NCBI GenBank assembly: GCA_949358305.1
Contig: OX442322.1
Span: 4,588,001 to 4,652,000, forward strand
Length of the DNA stretch: 64,000 nt
Reading direction: 5' to 3'
Source of the DNA: Strigamia acuminata
Lineage: Eukaryota; Arthropoda; Chilopoda; Geophilomorpha; Linotaeniidae
A program made the translations under genes and the position numbers. Below, in pieces: positions 10,315 to 19,202 of the stretch. Positions within the stretch are counted from its first letter, which is position 1; each line of letters begins with the position of its first letter. The notes below the pieces were generated by a model. It had not been told where the DNA came from and made no database searches. It was given only the letters and a program-made list of their open reading frames with translations.

Positions 10315-11496
10315 AATGATCCAATTTCGTGAAGTTTCCCAAAATAAATGCACTTTTTCTACAAAATAATTCGCCGCACAATTTGAGCACAAATTCAACA
10401 CTAAATGCACTTTTGCAAATTGCAAACCCCCAAAAGGTTAGGCAAATAAATGCACAACTTCCCAAATTGGTACAGCTCTATAAGAGAGCACAACTACTCG
10501 TATCTGGTCGCTCTACTAGCTTCCGATCGGCACCACTGAGGCCCGCGGGACGGCTAGTTGGCCACGAACAAGCCCAGATCGAAATGAGACTGCACTAGTC
10601 GAATGACTAAAGGGTGCAGAATATACAAAGGGTCCCCAAAACAAAACCTTAATATTATTAACAAGGAATTTCGACAACTTAAAACTAATAATTGATGCCA
10701 AGTTGAAATTCCGTTGATTTTGCGGGTTGGTTCTCGTCGCAAATGCTGCTCCAAACGATGAATTCCGTTGCAATTCACTTGTGCACCTGGCACAAGGCTT
10801 ATCCGGTCCACCGTAGCACAGATACCCGTCCCGGGCTAATCCGTGTTCGCAGAGACTCGGATCGCACGTCGTGTGCGAAGAATCGCTTCAAAAATTCCAC
10901 CCACGTCTGTGGCTTCGTTGACGTTCACCGGGGAACCAACCAACGGCTTTTCCAACTGTACGAACGTCGTACGTTCGTATCTCGGCTCGGTAATGACAAA
11001 CGACGTCTCCAAAACGTCGTGGAAATCCAATTCCGGTCGCCGTCACCGAAAAACGCTTTGTTTTTGACGAAAAAATCTCCGAATCAATCCAAAACCGATT
11101 CCAAACGATTCCTCGGCCCTTTTTGTGGTCCCACGTTGTAATTTTCAGCGCTGGGGTCCACGTCTCGGCTCAAAAACAGCTCGAACACCGCCTCAAACTC
11201 GTATCGCACAGGGCGCCGCCATCTTGGATAGTGACGTCATTGCGAAAATGATCGTGGCTCGGTATCTCAAATAAATGGCTTATATTTCCGCCAAAAAAAA
11301 ACAGTTTATAATGCAATAATAATCCTTACAGCCTGTGGAAGTTATCCAGCGTTGTTCGAAGTCGTTTTCCCGACGAATTCTCGGCGATTCGTGCCTCGCG
11401 TCTGCTGCGGGTCGAAAAGTGCACGTCGCGACTTCGTTCGTCGATAAAGTCCACTCTCTCGTCTTCAAATCAACAAAACCTTGATGGCCGTGCCGC
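10315..11496 (-). other. Untranslated leader of element C
   Basis: About 1.2 kb between primer-binding site and Gag. It holds the third copy of the shared leader block (about 10478-10625) and a third YY1-CRE unit (GCCGCCATCTTGG at 11215-11227, TGACGTCA at 11232-11239). No protein gene is recognised. Confidence 0.65.
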
Positions 11497-11514
11497 AACC
11501 ATCCTCTGCTACCA
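11497..11514 (-). other. Primer-binding site of element C, tRNA-iMet 3' end
   Basis: On the minus strand TGGTAGCAGAGGATGGTT follows directly on the LTR terminus AATACA. It is an 18-nt perfect complement to the 3' end of initiator tRNA-Met. Confidence 0.88.
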
Positions 11515-11806
11515 TGTATTGATTATCTAGAAGACCTGTCATGGCTGGAATAAATTGCAAACCGTAGTTAAAACTGTTGCGGGACACCGCATTTCGCGTC
11601 CGCCATTTGTTTATTCTCTAAACATCAGCCAGCACCAAAAAACGCCTGTTTTGAGGCTACAAAGCTTGAATAGAATAAATCATTGTTAACAAGCAATGAT
11701 TCATTCTTTACATAACCAAAAGTAAAGCAAACTGACATAAACAATCGATAATGTAAACAAACACAATGGATAACTTAAAGATAAACGCTCCTTTGAGCAA
11801 TTAACA
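11515..11806 (-). repeat. 5' LTR of copia-like element C
   Basis: On the minus strand about 292 bp from TGTTAATTGCTC to CAATACA. The start resembles the LTR of B (TGTTATCTAACTG), which fits a related family. Its outer terminus overlaps the TSD of element D by one base, so D inserted at the very edge of C. Confidence 0.65.
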
Positions 11807-11809
11807 TAT

Positions 11810-12279
11810 TGTTACGTTGCCAACTGGCCAATAATGACCACGTAACTTATAACTGTTTTGATAAACATCATTTAATAACTAAGAGTGAAATGAACAGGAG
11901 TCAGAGTTTAGGTTGAAATATAAACTATGTTCTTTTATTCTTTAATTACAAAACATAAACTTAATTGAAATCATAAAACTAAACCTAAAACTAAAGTAAA
12001 CATTAAGACTAAAGACACGAATAACACCTTCTTTCTTATTTGCAAACTAATCATGCCATATACTGGCTGAAACATTAATCATTAGAAGTCCTGGGAAGAC
12101 TGAGGTCCAAGAGTCAAAGTGCCTCTTTTATACCCAAGTCACCCCCCTGAGTTAGTTCTAATTGACTCACCCGTGATGTCACCATCACGTACGCAGTCTA
12201 GTGATAGATTTTGACAACTCTAATAACATTTGTGCTGGTTTGAGACGGTCGGCAGACGACGCGACTCAACCGCATGACA
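11810..12279 (-). repeat. 3' LTR of element D
   Basis: On the minus strand it starts TGTCATGCGGTTGAG and ends GGCAACGTAACA; 470 bp, nearly identical to 36493-36962. Confidence 0.88.
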
Positions 12280-12625
12280 ACTCCCTCCTTTAATTTTTTG
12301 GTCTCCAAAAACCAAAGCAATCAAAATTTTAAACTACCCTCGTGTTATTCATTCTAATAATCTTTATTTTAACACTAAAACTACGAGTCATTCCCATGTG
12401 TTATTCATATCTTCATGTCATTTAGTCAGAAATAAAATTTACAAAAGAAAATTTCAATGTCAATCAATACATTTCAATGCTACATTAATTATTCATAATA
12501 ACACTTTTTGGATTTTCTCATCTACATTATATTACTTTTTTTTTTCTTTTTTTCGCTATTTTCTATATAAAAACATATTTTTACGTAAAATACACACAAA
12601 AAAAAATCAAATTACAAATTAAAAT
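12280..12625 (-). other. Polypurine tract and 3' untranslated part of element D
   Basis: Next to the LTR the sense strand reads AAATTAAAGGAGGGAGT (about 12280-12296), a polypurine tract for plus-strand priming. The rest is AT-rich and non-coding. The same layout, with an even longer G run, is found in element H at 62681. Confidence 0.7.
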
Positions 12626-13996
12626 TTACACCGGAGGTTTAAGTTTTTCGGTCTCCTCTTTGAATGGCTCCAATGCCTTTTGGGCCAGCTCATACAGGAT
12701 GCGATGTCTGAGGTGAATCGGGTGCGCGTGACGCATCCAATCACGATCAATTATATACCTTCGTGCAAAATATAGCACAGCGGGCCCGCAGGAGTCTTCA
12801 TCTAGTTGTTGTACCCTGGGCGGGTCCCACTGTACTATAGTGTTCGGGAAATAAACTCCCGCACCTGCCAAACTACTGTGAATGGCCTGCCACTGGTCGC
12901 ATTTGATGGTCAGAGAGCCGGATGGATCATATAGCACAATGTTCGTAGGAATTTTGGTCCAATCGACCACGAACAACTGCCAGTGGTCTTTGATCGGAAT
13001 CGGCAACAACCAAATGAGTTTTCCATTCATTGGGCTATCTCGCTTTATCCCTTTCACCGCTTCAAAAAACTTCTCCCGCAGAAGCATCAGCGCAACCAAC
13101 TCTACCGAAAAAAAACACACGCTCTTATAGTGTTTTGCCAAAAGGTCAAGATATGAGTTGATCACGCTCGTGTGGACCCAAGAGCCTTTCCCTGGCTCCA
13201 AGCTTCTCAGCGCTGCCATCTCGCGATTTTGGATTGTCTGTGGTGGATCTCCATGAAATATTACAGCTATATCGGTTTCCTCCTTGAATTTATAATCCAA
13301 GGCTAGCTGTAGCGCCAATCGATGCTTATCGCTGTCAAGTTGGACTGTATACGAGTACAGAATTGGCGGCAAGTCTATGTAAGGGTCGGCATAGGATGTT
13401 CTAAATTGCAGGGCTTTCGCCTTTTGAATGTTCTTTCGGATGATTGCTTCGTGTTGAAGTAGCACGTCTGCTGCCTTAAACCAAGCCTCATAAATGATTT
13501 TACCTTCCGCTCCTTTCAACCCTTTCTTCTGGACTGCCACCGCCATGCTTCTTTGTTCTAATCGAAGCTCCTGTAGCCGTGTTTCGTTTCGCTTGATTGT
13601 TTTACCCATCTGTTTTTGCATAAGCTTCATTCCTTGCTCGGAAAATTCCTGCTTCTCCATGGCACCCTTCACTCTTTTGGCCTTCTCGCACGCTTTTCGT
13701 TTCTCAATCCTACGCATCTCAGTTGCTGTCAACGGCCGGTCATATATCTTTGGTGCTTGCTGTTGCTCTTTTTTCTCCGAAAATGGTCGGTCATAAGTGA
13801 CATAATCCGTCAATGGCCGGACTGGTGTTGTTGACGAACAAGAAGCCACTGCTCCTCCTTCCAGTTGCTCCAGTCTGGAATCAAATTTGAAAAGGTTTCC
13901 CAATCGAGTTGACGCCCCTGAACACACTGAGTCCAAATCGTCATCATCCGACTCATGGACCCGCACGTGTTGAAACTTATTCGTCATGTCGTCCAT
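12626..13996 (-). CDS. Ulp1/C48-like cysteine peptidase encoded by element D
   Basis: 456 residues from ATG 13994-13996 (MDDMTNKFQHVRV). Residues about 90-160 are highly charged and probably helical. The C-terminal half reads as a C48 (Ulp1/SENP) peptidase: a VINSYLDLLAKHY helix like the VInfYl entry motif of Ulp1, His338 in KDHWQLFVVDW, Asp357 in LYDPSG, Gln396 or Gln397 in PPRVQQLDE, and the nucleophile Cys403 in DEDSCGPAVLYF. This is the H-D-Q-C set of SUMO/NEDD8 proteases. The gene is complete, lies after pol and before the 3' LTR, and has a close relative in element H. The substrate is unknown: it might remove SUMO-like modifiers from host silencing factors or process an element protein. 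It has no transmembrane segment, so it is not an envelope protein. Catalytic residues are seen; the function is inferred. Confidence 0.8.
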   Translation of the reverse strand: MDDMTNKFQHVRVHESDDDDLDSVCSGASTRLGNLFKFDSRLEQLEGGAVASCSSTTPVRPLTDYVTYDRPFSEKKEQQQAPKIYDRPLTATEMRRIEKRKACEKAKRVKGAMEKQEFSEQGMKLMQKQMGKTIKRNETRLQELRLEQRSMAVAVQKKGLKGAEGKIIYEAWFKAADVLLQHEAIIRKNIQKAKALQFRTSYADPYIDLPPILYSYTVQLDSDKHRLALQLALDYKFKEETDIAVIFHGDPPQTIQNREMAALRSLEPGKGSWVHTSVINSYLDLLAKHYKSVCFFSVELVALMLLREKFFEAVKGIKRDSPMNGKLIWLLPIPIKDHWQLFVVDWTKIPTNIVLYDPSGSLTIKCDQWQAIHSSLAGAGVYFPNTIVQWDPPRVQQLDEDSCGPAVLYFARRYIIDRDWMRHAHPIHLRHRILYELAQKALEPFKEETEKLKPPV

Positions 13997-14129
13997 TCGA
14001 GCTTTGATAAAACAAAATTATATAAAAAAAATTATAATCAATTCATATTCATGGTGATCAAATATTTATTCCGAATTAACTCCCAATTCAATCCGAATCT
14101 ATTTCCAATTCTGTCTATTGTAACTATTT
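13997..14129 (-). other. Upstream region of the Ulp1-like gene
   Basis: Part of element D between pol and the peptidase gene, continued at 30319-30586 beyond the Gypsy copy 1 insertion. On the sense strand a T-rich stretch (TTTTGTTTTATCAAAG) lies just before the ATG and could serve as a weak 3' splice site; nothing else is recognised. Confidence 0.4.
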
Positions 14130-15887
14130 TGTGACGATTCTACTTTTGGGCTAATTTATTAGTCCTTTTTGAGATAGATAATTCGGTTTATACAAGACGT
14201 TGCTAAGTTTAGCAACAACCTAACCGAGATAAGCTACGGAAGCCTTCACAAACATGAATATGTAATCAAGTAGAAATAACTTACAGTTTTAGTGTGATGT
14301 AACATATTTATTATTAAATATTAATCAATAACAAAGATGGGTTCTGGACGCGTGTAAACGGGCGGCATCAACTGGTTGAGGATCCGGGCGAAGCCAGAGG
14401 GATACGGCTGACTTGCGGCATCGTCACAAATATCGCTACGGAGACGTATTTGGTCCGCAGCATCGATTATCTAAATATGTGAAGAGTCCTTCGCATAAAC
14501 AGGAATATTCGGCAGAATATTCCATTGTCTCAAATGAATAAAAGTAAAGTAATTAGTGGAATACGACAAATGAATTGTTGTATAAATATTAATTGGGCGG
14601 AGACCGTCACGACAATTGAAAGAACGTCGCGGGAGTTGTTGAGACTCCATCCGCCAGCATGCCTTACGACGACAAGATCTCGTGATCAGGCGCCGAGTAT
14701 TTAATTGTGTGCTTTAACTCGCTATCGGTGGTACCAACCACCAGGTAAACATTTCTATGGACTTACCGGTATAAAAAGATATTGCCAATACAGGATTACC
14801 AATGCCCGAGTAATTTATTTAACACAGTGTTGTTCAACTCCTGTTCACGGGTTACTAACCCGGAGGGTACGATGGGGCGGGGACCGTCACGACGGTCGAG
14901 AGAACCATCGCGGGAGGATTTGACTCCTCCATCCGCCAGCATGCCTTACGATGACGGGATCCAATGATCGAGCACCGGGTAAAATATTATTTGGCCACTG
15001 CCGTTGGATTACCATTATCCAGGTAGTTATTTATCGCAACATCTGAAGATATTACTCACGGGCTACCAACCCGGCGTGTTACCTGTGCATTAGGCCTTTA
15101 CCGACTTTTAACGAGCGGAAGGACCAATCGTAGAAAGACGGGAACCTGCGTGGGCTGTTTACAACAACCATCCTGCAGCGGACTGTGGCCAGTTAGCTGA
15201 GGGACCTACTTTCATTTAGCAAGGTCGTACTGTATACGACCGTTATATTAAGCCACCGTACGAAGTCCTACTGTCCCGTAGAACAGCTGGCTAACGTTAC
15301 GGGGCCATTTCATGCGAATGCATGTCTATTACCGGAGTTAGCCTTCCCGAAATAGCCCTACAACAGCAATAACAAAATAGTAATGAATACTAACTGTGGA
15401 GAGCTGAGGTGGCCTGATGTGTCGATAGTGAATAATGAAATCAAACGATAACAATTCAACTACAGACAATATACAAGTTCAGTTATCAAGCAAGCAAGCA
15501 AACTTTTTAAGTGAGAAACAGATGCTTATATAGTTCTGTAGAACTACTAGATTGGCGACAGCCAATCAGCGTACGAATCGGCGGATTCGTGGGTCACTAG
15601 TCCGGACCTAATATATGACTATGTCCAGATGGGCCCTGTTGGGGTCCGGAAGGGTCCGATTGGTTCCCTTCGACAGGTAAGTAATGTGGATATTGATTCG
15701 ATAGAATCAACATCATCAAGTAATTAATACTTAATTCATATTGAATAAAATAGTTATATTTTATTCACCGTGTCCAAATAATTATTTATCACACTTTTTA
15801 GTTTTGACCGAGTTTGAATTACGCGCGTTTGGTTAAACAGCGCCATCTATTGTGAACATTGATAACTATCGATTTGTAATCATCACA
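14130..15887 (-). repeat. 3' LTR of Gypsy copy 1
   Basis: 1758 bp; on the minus strand TGTGATGATTACAAATC...AGTAGAATCGTCACA. It contains the CCAAT pair and TATA box (about 15515-15570 on the minus strand) and two imperfect tandem units of about 270 bp around 14597-15000. Confidence 0.92.
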
Positions 15888-15899
15888 CATCCCCCGGTG
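15888..15899 (-). other. Polypurine tract of Gypsy copy 1
   Basis: On the sense strand CACCGGGGGATG lies directly before the 3' LTR terminus TGTGATG. The same tract is at 39672-39683 in copy 2. Confidence 0.75.
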
Positions 15900-16632
15900 A
15901 CAAGCATAGAGTTTACCAACTCTTCAATTGTCATTCTTAATGTATAAGAAATGTTCACCTAATTCTATCGAATTAATCCACTTGGTAAGTATTTTATTAA
16001 ACTTAATCATGTTATTTCTTTCAGAAACTTCATCACCCGATTAGGCTAATCGGCTTCCCTGTACAACGCAACTCCCGGTTGCTAAGCGACGGAAATGAAC
16101 TCGTCCGAACATGGATACATGTTCGAGAAAACTAATTTCGATAGAAATTTTATTTTCTTCATCAACTAAACTTCTTTCCTAGCTTATTAATCAACACGAT
16201 AATCAATAAAAATAAATTTATGCAAAACTTTATTTATCGAAAATCTAAACTACTAATTTTTATTACGACTGTCATAAAAATTATCGAATTTCAACTTGAA
16301 ATTCTTTAATACTTCGATCAAAGCAAAATAAACACAATTTCCACAAATAATTATGAAATTCGCAAATAAATCAAACAAACATATATTAATATGATTAGTT
16401 CCATAAATGCTCAAATTGAATTCGAAAACGAAAAATTAAATTGAATCCAATTTTAAAATTAAACTATACTCGTTCGAGTATTTTAATGATTAGTTCAAAA
16501 TCTTGAAACCAAACAAACACAACACTCATGAGAATATTTCTTAATTGCAAAAACACAACAAAACACTTGGAGTATTTTTAGTCATAAAAATCTCCACTCG
16601 GAAAAAATAAACGAATGTTAATTTTGTCCCTT
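15900..16632 (-). other. AT-rich 3' untranslated region of Gypsy copy 1
   Basis: About 730 bp, AT-rich, without a plausible gene. It is almost wholly deleted in copy 2, so it is not needed for insertion. Confidence 0.6.
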
Positions 16633-18150
16633 TTACTCCTTCTTTTCGACGTCAGTCGAATCTTTCTCTTCCTTTTTCTCGACTTCAGCTGAAGTCAGAA
16701 AATCCGATTCTTCAGTCGCCTCTGTCGAGACGGCGGAAAACACAGCTTCTTCCGGCGCTTCGATTTCCTCTGGGCTCGGAGGTGGGAACGGCAGATCCTC
16801 GAGCAACTCGGCCACGAAATCGACGACGGAGAGCAACTCCTCGGCGTCCTCAAACTGTGCGTCGTCCGAAGTCTCAGACTTAGACGCTGGAGGGGCACTA
16901 GACACGTCGGTTACGGCCGCTGGAGGATCCTCCACGGGTTTAGGCGACGTCTCAACAGCCTGTTGAAGCTTACGAGCTCGCCCTCGTGCCAAGATGTTGG
17001 TTCGTTGAACCTTGGCAATTTCTCTCGCTCGGTCGAGCGTCAGACAGCCTCGCCCTCGCGACATCGCTCTTGGTCGAACGAATTCTTCCTGCACCTCGCT
17101 TCCAGCGCTCTCGACGGCTTGGACAGTTTCAGTAGAAACTTCGGAGTCCTCGGATGGCGGCGGCGACTGTCGAAGGAGTTCGACTCTTACACCGGCGTTG
17201 GCTTCAGCGCGGGCCCAGGTGAGGAAGCGCGGGTCGATGTAAACCGCTTCGCCGCGACTGTTCAAGAAAAGTCGGCACTTTGGGCAGTGAGCCCAACATC
17301 GCTTCTCGTTAGGCTTAATGCCTTTCACCACGTGGGGCTGAACCTCCTTGCGCCACGGCTCCGAACGCGGTCGCGTTTTCCTTCCACGGCAGTTTGGACA
17401 ACGCATTAGAGAAGAGCCTGCGGATGCAACGCAGCACCACCCACAGCCGACGCAAAATGGGCAGATCGTCTCTGTTGCCTGGTCCGTCACGATGTTATCG
17501 TGAGGTATTCCGGCTGCCATGTCTTGTTCGCACTGCTCCTTGCGCAGGCGGGCCTTCTCATCCTTCTTTCTGGCCTTGTTGGCCGCTCGGTACTCGCGGT
17601 TGCGAGAAACAGGCTCAGAATAACGCAAAGCGCCCGGCGGCGGCTCGTTCCATCCGTATTCGGATGCCGAAGATTCAGCACCGGCAGGAAGATGTGCAAC
17701 AGACGTTGGTTGTCCTGCCACAGTCGGTGCAGCTGCATTTGACGGGTTGGCGACGGTGGGCGCCACGCTTGCAGTTGGCGGCCGAAATTCTGGCGAATGC
17801 GGGGCCAACGGGACGTTGATAACGTTCGCGGGCGGATACGCCACCTGGGCCAGCGGGGCCAATTGCGCCGACTCATAAACGGTTGGCTGTGCAGATGTGG
17901 ATGGGGCCTGCATCATCGCATTTAAATCGAGCGGAAGTCCGTCCGGATGGACACTGAGCCAATTTAGCGTTGCGAGTTGCAGCGGAGTCAGGGCATACAT
18001 CGAGGCGGGCGCCGTCGGTATCGGCTGGGCCCTCATGTAAGCACGTTCCGCTGAACGGCGTTGCTCGTCACTAGACGAGGTGGACGAGCTGGAACTCTCA
18101 TGACGGTGTCGTCGATGACTCCGTTTTGAACGGTGTTTACCGCTTCCCAT
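16633..18150 (-). CDS. Third ORF of the Gypsy family, Cys-cluster protein of unknown function
   Basis: 505 residues from ATG 18148-18150 (MGSGKHRSKRSHRRHRH); a TTG-led frame extends four codons further but the ATG abuts a CTGCAG splice-acceptor-like site. Regions: a basic Arg/His head followed by a Ser run; a Pro/Ala/Thr-rich, probably disordered part to about residue 180; a charged Lys/Arg helix; Cys cluster 1 at about 229-251 (CPFCVGCGWCC ... RCPNC); cluster 2 at about 283-293 (CWAHCPKC); then an acidic Glu-rich tail with VEKKE repeats. The CxxC pairs suggest zinc binding. No signal peptide or membrane segment is seen, so it is not env. Copy 2 has the same gene, interrupted. I do not recognise the family; a nucleic-acid-binding or host-factor-binding role is conceivable. 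Confidence 0.8.
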   Translation of the reverse strand: MGSGKHRSKRSHRRHRHESSSSSTSSSDEQRRSAERAYMRAQPIPTAPASMYALTPLQLATLNWLSVHPDGLPLDLNAMMQAPSTSAQPTVYESAQLAPLAQVAYPPANVINVPLAPHSPEFRPPTASVAPTVANPSNAAAPTVAGQPTSVAHLPAGAESSASEYGWNEPPPGALRYSEPVSRNREYRAANKARKKDEKARLRKEQCEQDMAAGIPHDNIVTDQATETICPFCVGCGWCCVASAGSSLMRCPNCRGRKTRPRSEPWRKEVQPHVVKGIKPNEKRCWAHCPKCRLFLNSRGEAVYIDPRFLTWARAEANAGVRVELLRQSPPPSEDSEVSTETVQAVESAGSEVQEEFVRPRAMSRGRGCLTLDRAREIAKVQRTNILARGRARKLQQAVETSPKPVEDPPAAVTDVSSAPPASKSETSDDAQFEDAEELLSVVDFVAELLEDLPFPPPSPEEIEAPEEAVFSAVSTEATEESDFLTSAEVEKKEEKDSTDVEKKE

Positions 18151-18753
18151 CTGCAGACGCAAATAAATTATTTTATTAAAAATAATTCCACACTAAATAG
18201 TCATTCTTTGAGTCCAAAGAATTAAAACGTATTGTTCGCAACGAAGAATACACAAGTCGAGTTATTTATAACCCTTAACACGTGACACTAATGAGTCACA
18301 TTCCCCTTGTGTTTATGACACGAGAATGGACTCGCCTGACAGCGATTTTCATCGAAAATCGCAACTTGTTGATTTTTTCAAAAGAAAAATCCCCGTAGTT
18401 TCTATAAACTATTTAATTCCATCTTTGAATATCAAAAATAAACTTCGTATTAATTAATTAACACTTAGTCTAATAAATATCTCATATTGAAAATTCATCG
18501 TTAAATAATTTATCCAAGCCTCGACCGCGACTTGATTTAAATAATTAGTGCCCACGTACTTAAACTTAATAAATAATTATTAAATTTAACCCAACTATTC
18601 GACTGAATAGCTAAACTTCCAGAGTGATTTAATGCCGATTCACGCTTATAATACACGTGAATTTTTTAACTTTTATCGGGACGCCGATATTTTCAATTGT
18701 TGCGAACAATTTTCAAATTCTTTAGTCAAAGAATATTAACGAAAACTACTTAC
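18151..18753 (-). other. Candidate intron upstream of the third ORF
   Basis: On the sense strand a 5' splice-site consensus (GTAAGTAG, starting at 18753) and a 3' splice-site consensus (TTTATTTGCGTCTGCAG, ending at 18151) lie 603 nt apart, the latter directly before the ATG of the third ORF. Both are kept in copy 2 (47821 and 47215). AT-rich content fits an intron. Not proven by transcript data. Confidence 0.45.
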
Positions 18754-18850
18754 AATTAGAAGCTAATTTTCCGGTTTTGAAGTCGGCTGAATGAATTAGC
18801 GTCGAAATTCTCAAGTCGAAAAAGTGAAGAGGAACGAAGGGACGAAGTCA

Positions 18851-18857
18851 CTTATAT
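18851..18857 (-). promoter_or_regulatory. Candidate TATA box of the third ORF
   Basis: ATATAAG on the sense strand, about 100 bp upstream of the candidate 5' splice site and inside an element-internal region. The same site is at 47914-47920 in copy 2. Confidence 0.35.
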
Positions 18858-19120
18858 CCACGTGTGTTACGAAGTGTTTGTGTGCAATGAACCCTGGGAA
18901 TTTTATTCCCTATTAATTGTCGGGTTCGAGGTTTAATCACACCTCGTAAGTCTCGTACCTTCGTAATTACGCGAAATTATCACTTTTCAAAGTAATTCTC
19001 TGTATTTTGGTTAAAACACATGTAAATACGACCAAAAAATTAAAATATTCTATCGAATATTTAATTCATCGCAACAAATTCATATTTTAATATAAATTTC
19101 AATAAATATCGTAATATCTT

Positions 19121-19133
19121 GTCCCCCGGTGTT
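19121..19133 (-). other. Internal polypurine-tract-like site after pol
   Basis: The sense strand reads CAACACCGGGGGACA, sharing CACCGGGGGA with the true polypurine tract at the 3' LTR. The copy 2 counterpart is at about 48185-48197. Confidence 0.4.
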
Positions 19134-19202
19134 GAGATTATAAATCACTACACCTGTCAGACATGTAAATAATTACAGTCTTCAAGTTTTGAATAAAACT
19201 TA

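Noticed and set aside
12882-13834. Long + strand ORFs opposite the Ulp1-like gene and, elsewhere, opposite pol (for example 19189-19569, 20024-20344, 51878-52300)
   Set aside because: Shadow frames of minus-strand coding sequence with no domain of their own.
16633-18150. Third Gypsy ORF as an envelope gene
   Set aside because: No signal peptide, transmembrane segment or glycoprotein-like Cys pattern; strongly basic and acidic ends suit an intracellular protein.
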